Source of the DNA: Plasmodium malariae
Taxonomy: Eukaryota > Apicomplexa > Aconoidasida > Haemosporida > Plasmodiidae
NCBI RefSeq assembly: GCF_900090045.1
Contig: NC_041779.1
Location: 1,125,001 to 1,189,000, forward strand
DNA length: 64,000 nucleotides
Reading direction: 5' to 3'
The notes beneath the pieces were generated by a model, which saw nothing but the letters and a program-made list of their open reading frames with translations, was not told the DNA's origin and made no database searches. Positions 23,657-36,679 of the stretch are shown piece by piece (the stretch's first letter is position 1; the number at the start of each line of letters is the position of its first letter). A program made the translations under genes and the position numbers.

Positions 23657-25688
23657 TCTCTTCCTTTCCCAAACATTACAATGTGAAAAATTAAAAAAAA
23701 AAATAAAATAATAAATGGGAGGAAAAGGAAAAATATAAAATAATATTATGCAAAGTAATGCAATGGAAGAAGACGACAGAGTAATATGATGGACAAAATA
23801 ATGAATGACTAGCGACAAGTAACGAGTGAAGTGCAAAAAATTAAAAAGACAGTTTAGCGGAATATTGAAAAAGCGTTAAACAGCTATGTCTATAAAAACC
23901 AGTTTTTAAAAGTGCCTAAAATTTTTTTTTTTATTATTTCTGTCTATAAATGTACCCATGTATGTGTATATATATGCATATATGTACAATTAAGCGTATT
24001 ATCAAAATTTTAAGCGTTTAACAAAAATATAAAAAAAAAATTTATACTCCTATATGTATAGGATATAAACAATTTCCATCTTCATTTCCTTAAATTATTA
24101 TGAATATGAGTTGAAAATTTATGAATCTGTTCATATTTTTATTTTCCATTTCAAGTTGTTGCATCCTTTTATGTGCACACACAAAAAAGAAAAAAAAGCA
24201 AAAAAAAAAAAAACATGTACCATTCTGAACGGTGCATAATAAATAGAACAAAAAAATAAAATAATAATAAAAATTAAAATAAAATTTAACACAGCATAAC
24301 ATAACGTAAGCATGAATATGAAGGTAATATAAACGTTAGTATGAAGGTAATATAAACGGAAACATAAAAACAATATAAATGTAAAAGTAATATAAATGTA
24401 AATATAAAAGCGAACGTAAATACAAACAAACATTACTTAGCAACAGTTGTTATAAAAAAAAAAAATCGCCAAAAAAAGGAAAATAGGGAAATAGGAAAAA
24501 AGGAAAATAAGAAATTAAGAAAATAATAAAACAGGAAAATATAAAAGTAGGAAAATATAAAAGTAGGAAAATATAAAAGTAGGAAAATAAAAAAATTATA
24601 CATACGTGCATATAATAATTGAGTACTTTCTTTTTTCCCACAAAGTTTAAAACAAGAAGGGGTAATGATAGTGTTAACTACACAATGATATGTCATATGA
24701 GATTTTCTAAAACGGTAATATAACAAAGTCCTCCTTTTACAAGTAAAATTTTAATACAATCATTTTTAATAAATTTTTTGCCGTTTTGAAATTAGACAGT
24801 TTTGTACATTAACATATTTATGCTTGCCATAAAAAACGGGAAAAAATGTAGGTGGGTGGACCGGTAAATGCTCAATGGATAGCAGAACTGGCCCATTTTT
24901 ATAATTTTAGTCCAAAAATAAAGAAAAAAATAAATTAAAACCAAAAAAAAGATAAAATGAAAAAAGCAAAAAGCAAAAATCAAAAATCAAAAATCAAAAA
25001 AAAAAAAAGACCGAAAAAAACAAAAAAAACAAGACAGCAATATATACTTAAAAACGTTCAAAAAAAAAAAAAAAAAAAAAAGGTAAAGAATAAATACATA
25101 TGGATAATGCACATATGAAATCTAAAACATAGGGCAGCACAGAAAAGAGGATATTATAAAATGGTAAAAAAATAAATGCCCCCTGGTACAATTGAAAAAC
25201 TAAAAATTAAAAAAATGAAAATAAAACATAAAAAAGAAAGAAGCAAAGACGAAAAGTGGAAAAAAATAAAGGAGAAACGAGAAAAGGAAAAAAAAGGACA
25301 AAACAAATGGACGAAAAAAAAAAAAAAAAAAACATGCCCCTGAAATGTCCTATTACACACAAGCCTGTCAAGCCCGTCTCGTTTTTAAATGCGGAAAATA
25401 TGCGAACAGCAAAGTCGTGAAACAGCTGTACATTAATTTAACACATAAATATACTTAAATAAATAAATATATATATATATGTACATATATGTTCGCACAT
25501 TAATACGCATAAAAACAATGAAATAATAAGATATAAAAAAAATAGCTAGGAGAGTGAATTCTTAAAAGAAAAAAGAGCGCTACAAGGACTTCATTTTAAC
25601 CAAAATAAAAAAACATAAAAATAAAAAGATGTACAATACAATAATATAAATGAAAAAAAAAGAAAATAAGTATACTTTTCCAACTTGT
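23657..25688. other. Intergenic region, no gene seen
   Basis: Upstream region of the lysine-rich protein gene and downstream of RON5. It is almost pure A-rich sequence with aaaataaaaa and aggaaaatataaaagt units. Open frames are Phe/Leu/Ile strings from poly(A) on the opposite strand. Confidence 0.7.
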
Positions 25689-28629
25689 TTAAGGTATTCT
25701 TGTGTGAACAATAATCTCATTGCCTTTTCCTTTTTCGGCTTTTGTAACAAAATTCAATATCCCGTTCAACGTGAACGTTGCATGTTTTAGGTTTATGACG
25801 GCTGTGGCAAAGGAAAAAAAAAAAAAAAATGTACACGTAGAAGCTGTACACGTAGAAGCTGTACACGTAGAAGCTGCACATGTATAAGCTGAACACCTAT
25901 ATATGTGTATTTATAAACGTATGCATATATGTACATACATGTGTTCATACGCCTGTTAGCGTATCATATATGATGAACTGAAACAGGTGTTTCTAAAATG
26001 GATAGTGTGAAACAGCATAAGTGCTTGCTTATGCGCACACACTCATGCAGTCAAGCTTTTGTGCAATGTATTATTTTTTCTTACGCGTCGTGTTTTTCAG
26101 TATTTGTTTTCCATCTTTGTTTAGAATAATAAAATTAACGGTGTTCGCTAACAAATTTCCATCCACATCCCTCGGTAGGAAATCTCCTACATTTTAAAAT
26201 GCACAAAAATATATGAAAAGGGAAAGAAAAATAAAATGATGAGGAACAAGACAAAATAAAACTAAACAAAATATGAGTGATGCTTCATTTTAATGCAACA
26301 AAACGAAATATGAGTTACGTTCCTCTTTAATGCAATATAAATTTTTTGCTGTTTCATTTCAAACCTAATATACTCTTGATGCTTAGTTTCTCGAGTAGTA
26401 CCCATGCATAACCGTCAAAAATGGGGACTACAAAAGACAAAAAAAAAAAAAAAATTTAGTATGATATAATTTGATTTAATTTGATATAATTTGATATAAT
26501 TTGATATAATTTGATATAATTTGATATAATTTGATATAATTTGATTTAATTTGATATAATTTGATATAATATGATTTAATTTGTTTTAATTTGATTTAAT
26601 TTGATATAATTTGATATAATTTGATATTATTTGATATAATTTGATATAATTTGATGTAATTTGATTTATATTTTTATTAATGTAATTATGCATTTGGTAT
26701 AATTCCATATGTGTGCAGGTTCACTCGCACAAACAATCGATTATACGGATGTCTTACGTGGTTTTTCCGAAATGGAGCTCAGGGCAAATTCTGCTACCCA
26801 TCCAACACTGTATCCAGCCCAAACAATCCCTACAATATTAAAAAGTTGAAGCGATGAGACGTCAAAGAGTGCAAGAATGACGGAATGAAAAAGAAACGGT
26901 ACCATTTTTCTCTATCCTTGTAAGCAAAATATTGTATATGTATATAACACAGTATTTTAGCTACGTATGAAATGATATAAGTTACTTTCATTTTGCAATC
27001 CCATATCTCGAAGGGCAAAGGCAGAAATGTAATTGTTTCCATCGTAAATAACTATGTTAGCTGCAAATGGGAAAAATTAAACGCATAAGTGTTTACGCAC
27101 ACATGCATACGTGCATACAAGTGTACATATATGGATACATAAACTCAGACACACATGTACGTATCTGTAAACGCGTTCACTGATTGTTTTTATAAACATG
27201 TTTTTATGGCTAGAATTACCACTCGGGTTCACAATGGCATAGTCAAACTCGGATATCTGGGTATTGTCGGAAAGGACATAAAATCCTAGGGAAAAAAGAA
27301 AAAGAAGGAATTATGGACGATGAATAATGGATGATGGATGTTGACGACTTAACAAAAAGACAAAACAATTATATATATATATATATATGTATATGTATAA
27401 ATGAAAAATCGAATGAACATATATGTTCACTTCCGTCTTGTATTAAATAATGCCAGTCTTTTTCACTCCGTCCTTACTTTCATTTTCTTCATCCACTCCT
27501 TTCATTACAATCCGCTTGACATCTGACAGGGAGAAACAATAAAAAAAAAAAAAAAATTTGCATTACATATATAAATGTTAATGAGTTATATGTTGTAATG
27601 TATTTTGCATAAACATATTTGCAAAATAGAGTATGATAATTATTATTTACCAAATGGTCTTAGTATCTCTAGCTCATCAACGAACTCCCTTCCATTGTAC
27701 ACTTTTCCTGAGTGAACAAAAGTGAAGGATCCATCAAGTTGTTAGGCAGGCAAGTGCGAATGAAAGGGAAAAAAAAAAAAAATAAAAATAAAATGAAAGG
27801 AAAATACAAAACAACAAAATAAAATGAAAAATATGGACGATCAAAAACAGCTAAAATAGCCAAGTGGCAGATATTTATTTTAATAAATTATACTATTTTT
27901 TGATAGTCCTATATGAAGCGTATCGCCTGATGGGGAAAATAAAAAAAAAAGGGAAAAAGATAAGAATAGATAAATATAAATACGCACACACATATACACG
28001 TATATATACATGTGTGTATTTATAAAACAAACATAACAGGCGAAACACACAACAACAGGTGCATATGCATATGGTTAAGTCACTGAAGTCCTTTGTCAGT
28101 AGCTCCAAAATGAACTTGTCCTTTTCATACGGTCAAAGTTTTCAACGTTCAGGTGATATCCTACAAGCGAAGGTAAGAAAAAGAAGAAGCGATACGATTA
28201 CAAATAGGCAAGTGATATTATAACTAATGAGCACTCGATACGATAAAAAAGCATGTAAATTCTATGATTCTCGTGTGAAATGTATAGAAAGCAAATTCTT
28301 GCGAGTTTATAAGTTACCTCCGGTGTAAAGGAGACCATTAAATTTCCGTGCTACAAACAATAAAAAAAATAAAAAATAATAAAATAAAAACAAATTAGTG
28401 CTATATGACAGCACGATATGTGGTTTTTCTCAATTTATTATCTTACGTTAATATATTTATTATTTATCATTTTATCTTTTTGTTTTTTATATTTTATTTT
28501 TTCATGTTTTATAAAATTACCGCCAACTTTCAGCGAAATGGCACTGTCTGGCTTTATCCCTACAATATGAAAAAGGGAAAAGAGAGTCATTGAATTTGTT
28601 TGTTCATAAATGTGTACATACATATGTAC

Positions 28630-28662
<33 letters not shown>

Positions 28663-31600
28663 TGTACGTATATACATATACCCACATGAAGAAATTGTGT
28701 GTCTGTTCGTGAATCATCATCCTTACCTTCTCTAGTAGTTATCGACTTTTTGAAGACGTTCATAATTTTACCCTTCAAAATTTTGAGTAAACCCACATTT
28801 TCTGAACAGGGAGAAAACAAGAGGGGAAACAAAAAGCATAACAATGTGTGGTTGTATGTAATGTGTAGTTTGTAGTCCGCGTACAACATACATGCACATT
28901 CGCACATTTTCTGCGCGCACTATTACACACTCGGACGAGCCGACTCTTCATGCATATTTTCTGTAATATTTTAATTTACTGTGGACAAAGAAACTAATTT
29001 GATCTCTTTCCAAATCTCTGATCTGTTTGTCATTTCCTTCCATAAATGGACAAAAAATACTAATGCTACTTTCTTTGTCCATATAATTCCTAATTTTTAA
29101 ATACTGTAAACTGTTTAGAGTTTCTTGAATTAAATTTTGCGATTCACTCATGTTCTTAAGACGAGATACATCTTTTATTATCTTCTTAACAATGTTTTCT
29201 GCAGAGAAATTGGAAAATAGCAGTTTGACAGTGCCTTCACTCGTTAACGCGCAGTGCATACACATACGTAAATACATACACGTAAATGCATACACGTAAA
29301 TGCATACATGTAAATGCATACACGTAAATGCATACACGTAAATGCATACACGTAAATGCATACACGTAAATACATACACGTAAATGCATACACGTAAATG
29401 CATACACGTAAATGCATACACGTAAATGCATACACGTAAATGCATACACGTAAATACATACACGTAAATGCATACACGTAAATGCATACACGTAAATACA
29501 TACACGTAAATACATACACGTAAATACATACACGTAAATACATACACGTGCATAAACTATACAATTGTACGCGTTTGCCCACCCACTTACTCGTAACGTT
29601 TGCGCATATATAACGAAGGGACAGCTCCGATTTTACAAAAACATCATAATTAATTTTATTTTGTTTCTTTGTATTATTGTGTGCAATAGCACCTCGACTG
29701 AAATACTCACATCTCGTAGCTGTGTCAACAGCAATTTTTATAATATCTAGGGGATCACTTAAGGAGGGCATAAGTACCTTTAATACTTTACGTATACTAG
29801 GTTTTCTTATAGGAATACGTGTTGCTTTACATTTTCTATTTATTATACCCAAAAATTTTTTTTTCCTTATTCCTCCGTAATCGTCTATACATCCTAGTAC
29901 GATTTCACTAGTCTTCCTTTTGCATCTATCGTAAATTATTTCAACAGCTTTTTCCAAAGGACCCGAGTCTGCAAGGGGGAGAAAAATGTGGGTAGAAAAG
30001 TCGTGTAGAAGCGTGGTATAGCCAAATGGTAAAGAAGAATGGTATAGAAGCATGGCATATCACAATGACGTAGTGTAGTAAGATGTAAAGGAACTAAATA
30101 GATGTTTAAGCAAATATCAAGCGAAGGGCGCAGGTGTAGCCGTGGGCGTGCATGGGTTTTTGTCTTACTGTGGATGAAGTAGGATAGGAAAAACAATTTT
30201 TTAAATCTTGATACGTTCGGATTTTGTAATGAAATGTATTCTTCATTTTCAAATACCCACAAGGAAAGAAATAAAGATATATACTGAGCAAGGAGTGTAG
30301 GTGTATATGGGATTGATAAAAATTTCTTCTTTAACATTTTAACTAACTGACTTATTATTCGTTGTACTTTGTCTGCTTTTGAATATCTTAACAAATAATC
30401 TGTCTCTGAAAAATTTACTAAGTCGTTGTAATTCCTTGGGTGAGCTGAGCTTTTTCCTAGAGTAAATATTTTCTTCAGATTTGATGAAAAATTGCTTAGA
30501 AAGCTAGATTCATACTGTTCGATCATCGTTCTTATGAAGAAGGCTGTTTAGAGGGGGAGTGGGATGGGGGGAAAAAAGGAAATGCATCGTACATGTGCAG
30601 TTGCATTGGGAAAATGCATACGGAAAAGTATTCAAAAGGCACGCATCAGGCACACGACATACTAGTAACGGAACGGCTTCACACCGTGCGCGCAGCTCTA
30701 TTTAATTTAATTTAAATTTATTTTATTTTCCTTTATTTTTACTTTATTTTTACTATATTTTTACTATATTTTTACTTTATTTTTACTATATTTTTACTAT
30801 ATTTTTACTATATTTTTACTATATTTTTACTATATTTTTACTATAATTTTACTATATTTTTACTTTTTTTTTATTTCATTTTTATTCCATTTTATCTTAA
30901 TTTTTTTTTTTTTTTTTTTTTGCGTGTTATACTTAGCTGCAGATTTATAGAAATGAGAGGGGAAAAGTTGTGCACTAAGAAATTCGTATTTGTTGATGCC
31001 TTTTTGTTATAGTTGAACCATCTAAATATAAAACCTACATTTCTAATTTTGGACGTAACAAATCGTTTTGTTTTTATCCTTCTCGAGGAAACGAAACCAT
31101 AAGAAGCTGAGTAAATATTCTGAATATTATTCCACAGTTCTTTTGTCATCTCAAACAAGTAATTAAAATTTTGCGATGTTTTTGCCAGTAAACAAGTTTT
31201 TATAATATCATCAATTGCAAAGATTGCTTCATTTCCCGATCTCTCTTCAGGTTCTTCACGGAAAAAATTAAATGGAGCAATCTTTAAAAAATTTTGTTTT
31301 TTGTTTTTTTTTACCTGCACATGGTCATAAAAAAAAAAAAAAAAAAAAATGGGTTGTGTAGGACAGATATTTATAAAGGGGTGAAATGATGCCAAAATGT
31401 AAGAATCTACAAATTAAGTATAAACTGTGATAATATTGAGATAAATATGTTCTCACGTTTCTATCTCTACATGCACGTATATATATATTCATGTATATAT
31501 ATATATATATGTATATATATGCATATGTATATATACAACGTATACATATTCATGTATGTGAATGAGCATGAACCTACACAACCGTATAAATATACTTACA

Positions 31601-31901
31601 TTCTTCTTTTTCTTTTTCCTGTCTATGGTTGTATTTAGTAAGTTAAACTTATCAGAAGTGCTAATCGAGCTGATATCAATGAAACCCTTCTCAGTCAATT
31701 CAGTAGCAGAGTTTAAGTATAGTAACATAATTAAAATTAAATCTGATGCTGTTTCTATATTGTAAAGTTTATCTCGATAATAATACATAATAATTTTTAT
31801 CACTGCAAATGGGGGGAAGAACAGAAGGGAGTAGTTTATTAGTGTAAACACAGATTCGCGGGGGTAGAAGTAAGAGTGTACGAACAAATAGGCTCATCTA
31901 C

Positions 31902-31941
<40 letters not shown>

Positions 31942-34900
31942 GTATATGTCGGTGAATTTCTTTATTATGCACGCGTTACGATCTGCTCTCCTTTGAAGTG
32001 TGTCTGATTCCTTGAACTTTCCTTTGTACTCGTCCAAATAGTAAGGCGCATTTACAGTGGCATCCACGCACTTATGTGAGCACATGTCTACGAAGCCAAA
32101 TTCTGATGCAAAAGGGAACGGATGAATTACGTATATATTAGTGTCTACTTATGCAGGAAGTGGGTATATACGTGTGTATATATGTATGTATATGGATAAA
32201 TTTTCTTTTTTTTTTTTTTTTTTTTTTTTGTTTTTTCAAAAAAACATAAAGCGTTAGGGAAAGGCGCGTCCTTCTTGTAATAAAGAAGCCCTCGAGAAAT
32301 AATTGCTTTTTTTTTTTTTTATTTTCTTCCTCTTTGCTTGTACTCTTTTCCATCAGTTCTGCCGTCTTTAGCTTAAAAGAATGCAAGGCTTCATCTAGTT
32401 CTTTCTCCAGGAGTATAAGTGTACCTAAGCGTGTAAAGTACACATGTAGGTAGTGTAAGGGCAGGGGTTCAGCATTAGGCACACTTGCATTAAAGCTGTA
32501 TGCACATACTATTGCATACACAGGGAAACGTACACACAAACATACGCAAACACACGAAAACATCGCTTATACGTTATATAGTAAAATTCCATTTCGAAAC
32601 GTTTATCTATATCCGTTTGCAGCTTATTCGAGGGGGAAAGAAACTTACCATTGTGAACCATACTATTTATTCTGAACTTCAAACGTGGAAGAAATTTTTT
32701 GAAATACCCCAAATCATTGTTTATTGACTTTTTGTATACCTTTTCGAACATGAAACTCACTAGTACGTTTCCTATGAAGGGTGGACAATAACATGATAAG
32801 TCCATGGTACGGTACAGACTAATTCATGCAGGGACTATATTTATTCTACACACTATTATACACGCTATTATACACGCTATTATACACGCTATTATACACG
32901 CTATTATACACGCTATTATACACGATATTATACACACTATTATACGCACTATTATACACGCTATTATACACGCTATTATACACACTATTATACACGCTAT
33001 TATACACACTATTATACACACTATTATACACGCTATTATACACGCTATTATACACACTATTATACACGCTATTATACACGCTATTATACACACTATTATA
33101 CGCACTATTATACACACTATTATACACACTATTATACACGCTATTATACACGCTATTATACACACTATTATACACATTATTATACACACTATTATACACA
33201 CTATTATACACGCTATTATACACGCTATTATACACACTATTATACACATTATTATACACACTATTATACACACTATTATACACACTATTCTGCACTTTAC
33301 TGTGCACACACTCGTAATGCACTATCATTTCTCTTTTTCTTTTTCACACGAACCTAGCTGCCCGCACACATCCGAGTGCATGGGAGACATGTAATTAGTA
33401 GAACCCCCATTATGCTCCTTTAACAACTTGGTTACTACACAAAAGAAATGAAATAAGCACGATATGGATATGATGAACCAATCAAGATGGAGAAGCACCT
33501 GGCGGTGCAAAATAAAAAAAAAAGAAAAAAAGAAAGAGAATTACAAGTATCAAAAGTACATACAAGCACATATGAGCACATATGAGCACATACAAGTACA
33601 TACAAGTACATACAAGCACATACAAGTACATACAAGTACATACAAGTACATACAAGTACATACAAGCACATACAAGTACATACAAGCACATACAAGTACA
33701 TACAAGCACATACAAGTACATACAAGTACATACAAGTACATACAAGTACATACAAGCACATACAAGCACATATGAGCACATTATGAGCACACAGTACACA
33801 TACGCACATTGAAGCACAAGAATATCCCAGCGCATTTCTGTCTTTTATGAAAAATAAATGATGCACATACCATGGATACTATCATTGACTAATCGCTGCA
33901 CTAGAAGGTCCGTTTCGAGTTGTTTAATGTTTTCATCTATTTGGGAAAAAAAAAAAAAAAAATACGTACATATATACATACATATGTACATGTGCACGTG
34001 CTTATATACGTACGTACATATACGTATATGTTCACTCATGAATGCTTCCTTGTAGCATCCCCGCTATATAACGCAGGATAACCAAAATAGCAGTTTCGAA
34101 GTACCTATAATCCTAGCCTTGACATTTTTTTTCTTCTTAACTTCCTTAACGAAAAGATTATTAAGAGCTCTTTCAATGTCTAAAAGGGAAATGTTCATGT
34201 AGTAATGTGAAACTCATAAAAAATATTACTCGCATTACTAGCACTACTCGCATTACTAGCACTACTCGCATTACTAGCACTACTCGCACTATTCGCATTA
34301 CTCTCACTACTTGCATCTTTTATCCTTTCTTACTTTTTTCCGTCTGGTATTTTTCCTTTAAGGATGCATTAGTGTACCAGTCGAGGGTATACTCTGCAAG
34401 AACGAAAGAATACATTGTTGAAGGGGGTACAGTTACAAGTGGTAGAGAAAAATTATCGTTATGCACCGGTTAGGAGAGGGGAGAAAATCGATGCATGTGT
34501 GATATATTTCCCTTATTTTAATTTTACTTGAAAAAACAAGGGGTTGATCATTCCTTATCACATCGAGGGAGTGCATAGTAGCTAAGCTTTCCTTGAGTAA
34601 AGCCGATGCACGGATAAAGTTATTGAGGCTGCTATAGTTGTATCTTTCTAACTCACGATTAATTTTTGTTGAAAAAATTATCATCTCGTTGTTTAACTTT
34701 TGAAGATAACGTACAGCTAAGAAAAGGAAAAGGGAGGAGGGGGTGAGGGTTTATTATGTACCTTCCGTAGTGCATTAACGAAGTAAAAAACAATATAATA
34801 AAAAATTAAAAAACAGAAATACTCGCAGTTTTGATCTTGTATATTTTTACCTTTTTCGTATTTGCTTTTCTCGACATCTGTGCAGGGGACGAGTGGTTAT

Positions 34901-35256
34901 GTAGTCATACATAAGTACATGAAAAGAAACGTGCACAGATGAACATATGAACAAAAGAACATATGAACACAAATGTGCATACATAAACATATATAAGCAT
35001 ATGTGTATATTAATATACAATATTAAAAATGGTCGAAGAGTTTAATGAGTTAAATTCTATTTAAAATGAAATTATAGTATGTACAATACAGTATGACATT
35101 AACAATGTATTAGACTTATGTGATAACTTCTCTTCGACTTTGATAACTATTTTATTTTTTTTCTTTTATTTCATTGTTATGTTGATACTATTTCACTGAT
35201 ATATTGCACATATTTTTTAGTACCTGATGGATCTGAACTATTTTGACTTAAACCTC

Positions 35257-35292
<36 letters not shown>

Positions 35293-36622
35293 TAAAAACA
35301 GCCATTCGTTTTTCTATATGTCCATTTTAGTTGTGGCTTCGAGTAAAGTGTCTTATGTACAAAGAGCTCAAGAGTAACACACAAATGCATGAACATACAT
35401 GCATACATACCCACATTAACACATATATATGTTTGCACCATTGCATGTACACATGTGTATGCACACTTATGTACGTTTTTTCTGAACTTACCCAATATAT
35501 GGGGCTTTTTTGATCTCGAGGGAACAAACTTCAGGGCCTTCGGATCAAACATAACATTAATCGAGTCTATATTTTTCATTATGGACTTTTCCAATTTGTC
35601 AAGACCTTCAAGAATGGTGCGAAAAATGGGATAAAATGGGATAAGATGGGATAAAATGGGATAAGATGGGATAAAATGGGATAAGATGGGATAAAATGGG
35701 ATAAAATGGGATAAGATGGGATAAAATGGGATAAGATGGGATAAGATGGGATAAAATGGGATAAATGGGATAAGATGGGATAAAATGGGATAAGATGGGA
35801 TAAAATGGGATAAGATGGGATAAGATGGGATAAGATGGGATAAAATGAAACAAAATGAGATAAAATGAAACAAAATAAAATGGAAAAAAATGAAAATGCC
35901 ATAAATGAGGCATTTAACAATAGCACATGGTGAGAGCCACATAATACACATGAAAAGTATAACTACAAAAAGAATGTGGAATATTTTACTTTTATTTGGG
36001 TTCTCCTTTCCATCCTTGAGACTCTTTTTTATAGGATGTCTACTTATATGCAGTTTTGGTGGAATAAGTTTTTCGAAAAACTTGCCTGGAGTGATAATAC
36101 ATATGTAACGTTCAATTTTTATATGAATGAAAATTTAAAAGCAACAATGAATTGGAATAAGGAAAAGACAGGAGTGTTCACATAGGGCATGCATATACGC
36201 CCACTGTGTTGTCCTTGTCTTTTGTCATTATGCCATTTTGTCAATGTGTTGTTTTTCCATATTGCAATTTCCCATTTTTCTTATTTTATTTGCCTTTTCT
36301 ACAAATATGCTAACAGCTGCGTCAAGTGGTAGGCATACTTGTTGGACACTACTGATGTGAGAATAGCAAGCTACCAAATGAGCAAACAGATCAACAAGTA
36401 ATGGCACAGAAAAAGAGTTTTGAGCGTACATTAGAATGTACGTGCAATATATAACACGTACATAAATTATACGTACTTATAATACGCACTTATGTGTGTG
36501 CCCATTTTACATGCACGCGTAATAAGTTTTCGCATACGTTCATGCTAAGTTTGCTTCTTACTTGATATCTCCGGGAGCAAGTAAACGGCAAAGAAGTAAA
36601 TTAGTACATTACACTTCAACAT
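25689..36622 (-). CDS. RON5: Rhoptry neck protein 5 (RON5), 31 exons
   Basis: RON5 is part of the AMA1-RON2-RON4-RON5 moving-junction complex used in host-cell invasion. Exons, in coding order: 36622-36562, 36085-35990, 35605-35492, 35256-35224, 34877-34851, 34716-34528, 34393-34334, 34179-34105, 33936-33871, 33434-33354, 32771-32649, 32424-32344, 32102-31980, 31802-31600, 31314-30933, 30543-30169, 29968-29591, 29198-28980, 28801-28727, 28559-28521, 28350-28318, 28160-28131, 27926-27894, 27707-27651, 27522-27478, 27285-27220, 27060-26986, 26829-26758, 26427-26365, 26186-26085, 25801-25689. All junctions are GT..AG and the sum is 3489 nt, 1162 residues, close to the length I recall for P. falciparum RON5. 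Exon 1 encodes a signal peptide (MLKCNVLIYFFAVYLLPEIS). The protein is helical and basic and ends in a beta-rich tail (NEIIVHTRIP). I identify it from length, signal peptide, extreme exon number and position between HINT1 and HMGB2, not from a domain motif. Least certain: the exon 1-2 join and the exon 3 acceptor (CTTGAAG). Confidence 0.88.
26461..26662. repeat. 10-nt minisatellite (tttgatataa), about 20 copies, in a RON5 intron
   Basis: Near-perfect tandem decamers fill much of the intron between the exons at 26758-26829 and 26365-26427. Confidence 0.92.
29262..29552. repeat. 14-nt minisatellite (acgtaaatgcatac), about 20 copies, in a RON5 intron
   Basis: Tandem units with T/C and G/A variants lie in the intron between 29591 and 29198. 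The array is open in several minus-strand frames, giving long Cys-Met-His-Leu-Arg-Val ORFs that are artefacts. Confidence 0.95.
30725..30870. repeat. 12-nt minisatellite (tttttactatat), about 11 copies, in a RON5 intron
   Basis: Tandem units between the exons at 30543 and 30933, followed by poly(T). Confidence 0.9.
32853..33290. repeat. 12-nt minisatellite (tattatacacgc/ac), about 36 copies, in a RON5 intron
   Basis: The largest array of the window. It fills the intron between 33354 and 32771. Because 12 is a multiple of 3 it stays open in four frames (Ile-Ile-His-Thr/Ala, Leu-Leu-Tyr-Thr and antisense versions); none is coding. Confidence 0.96.
33550..33782. repeat. 10-nt minisatellite (acatacaagt/c), about 23 copies, in a RON5 intron
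   Basis: Tandem decamers between the exons at 33434 and 33871; most copies carry a GTAC core. Confidence 0.94.
34226..34312. repeat. 18-nt minisatellite (ctcgcattactagcacta), about 4 copies, in a RON5 intron
   Basis: Tandem array between the exons at 34179 and 34334. Confidence 0.88.
35628..35843. repeat. 10-nt GGG-phased minisatellite (gggataaaat/gggataagat), 22 G-tracts, in a RON5 intron
   Basis: On the plus strand a GGG occurs every 10 nt (once every 9), with 6-7-nt loops, in an otherwise G-poor region. It lies just upstream (in RON5 sense) of the acceptor at 35606, where the complementary CCC/TTTT strand serves as an extended pyrimidine tract. Confidence 0.96.
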
Positions 36623-36641
36623 ATTTTATGGAAAATATAAT

Positions 36642-36679
<38 letters not shown>

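Noticed and set aside
29244..29553. Cys-Met-His-Leu-Arg-Val repeat ORFs on the minus strand
   Set aside because: A 14-nt minisatellite inside a RON5 intron; flanking exons splice cleanly around it.
32804..33394. Four overlapping 160-196-codon repeat ORFs on both strands
   Set aside because: A 12-nt intronic array keeps every stop-free frame open.
35628..35843. Internal telomere-like repeat
   Set aside because: The unit GGGATAARAT is not the Plasmodium telomere unit GGGTTYA, and it lies inside an intron.
35905..36185. Plus-strand ORFs ending ...NWNKEKTGVFT
   Set aside because: Antisense to RON5 exon 2 (36085-35990), which joins its neighbours in phase 1 on both sides.
36228..36431. Possible extra RON5 exon (minus strand, acceptor GGTAG)
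   Set aside because: No donor returns it to phase 1, whereas exon 1 joins exon 2 directly in frame and the total length then fits RON5.
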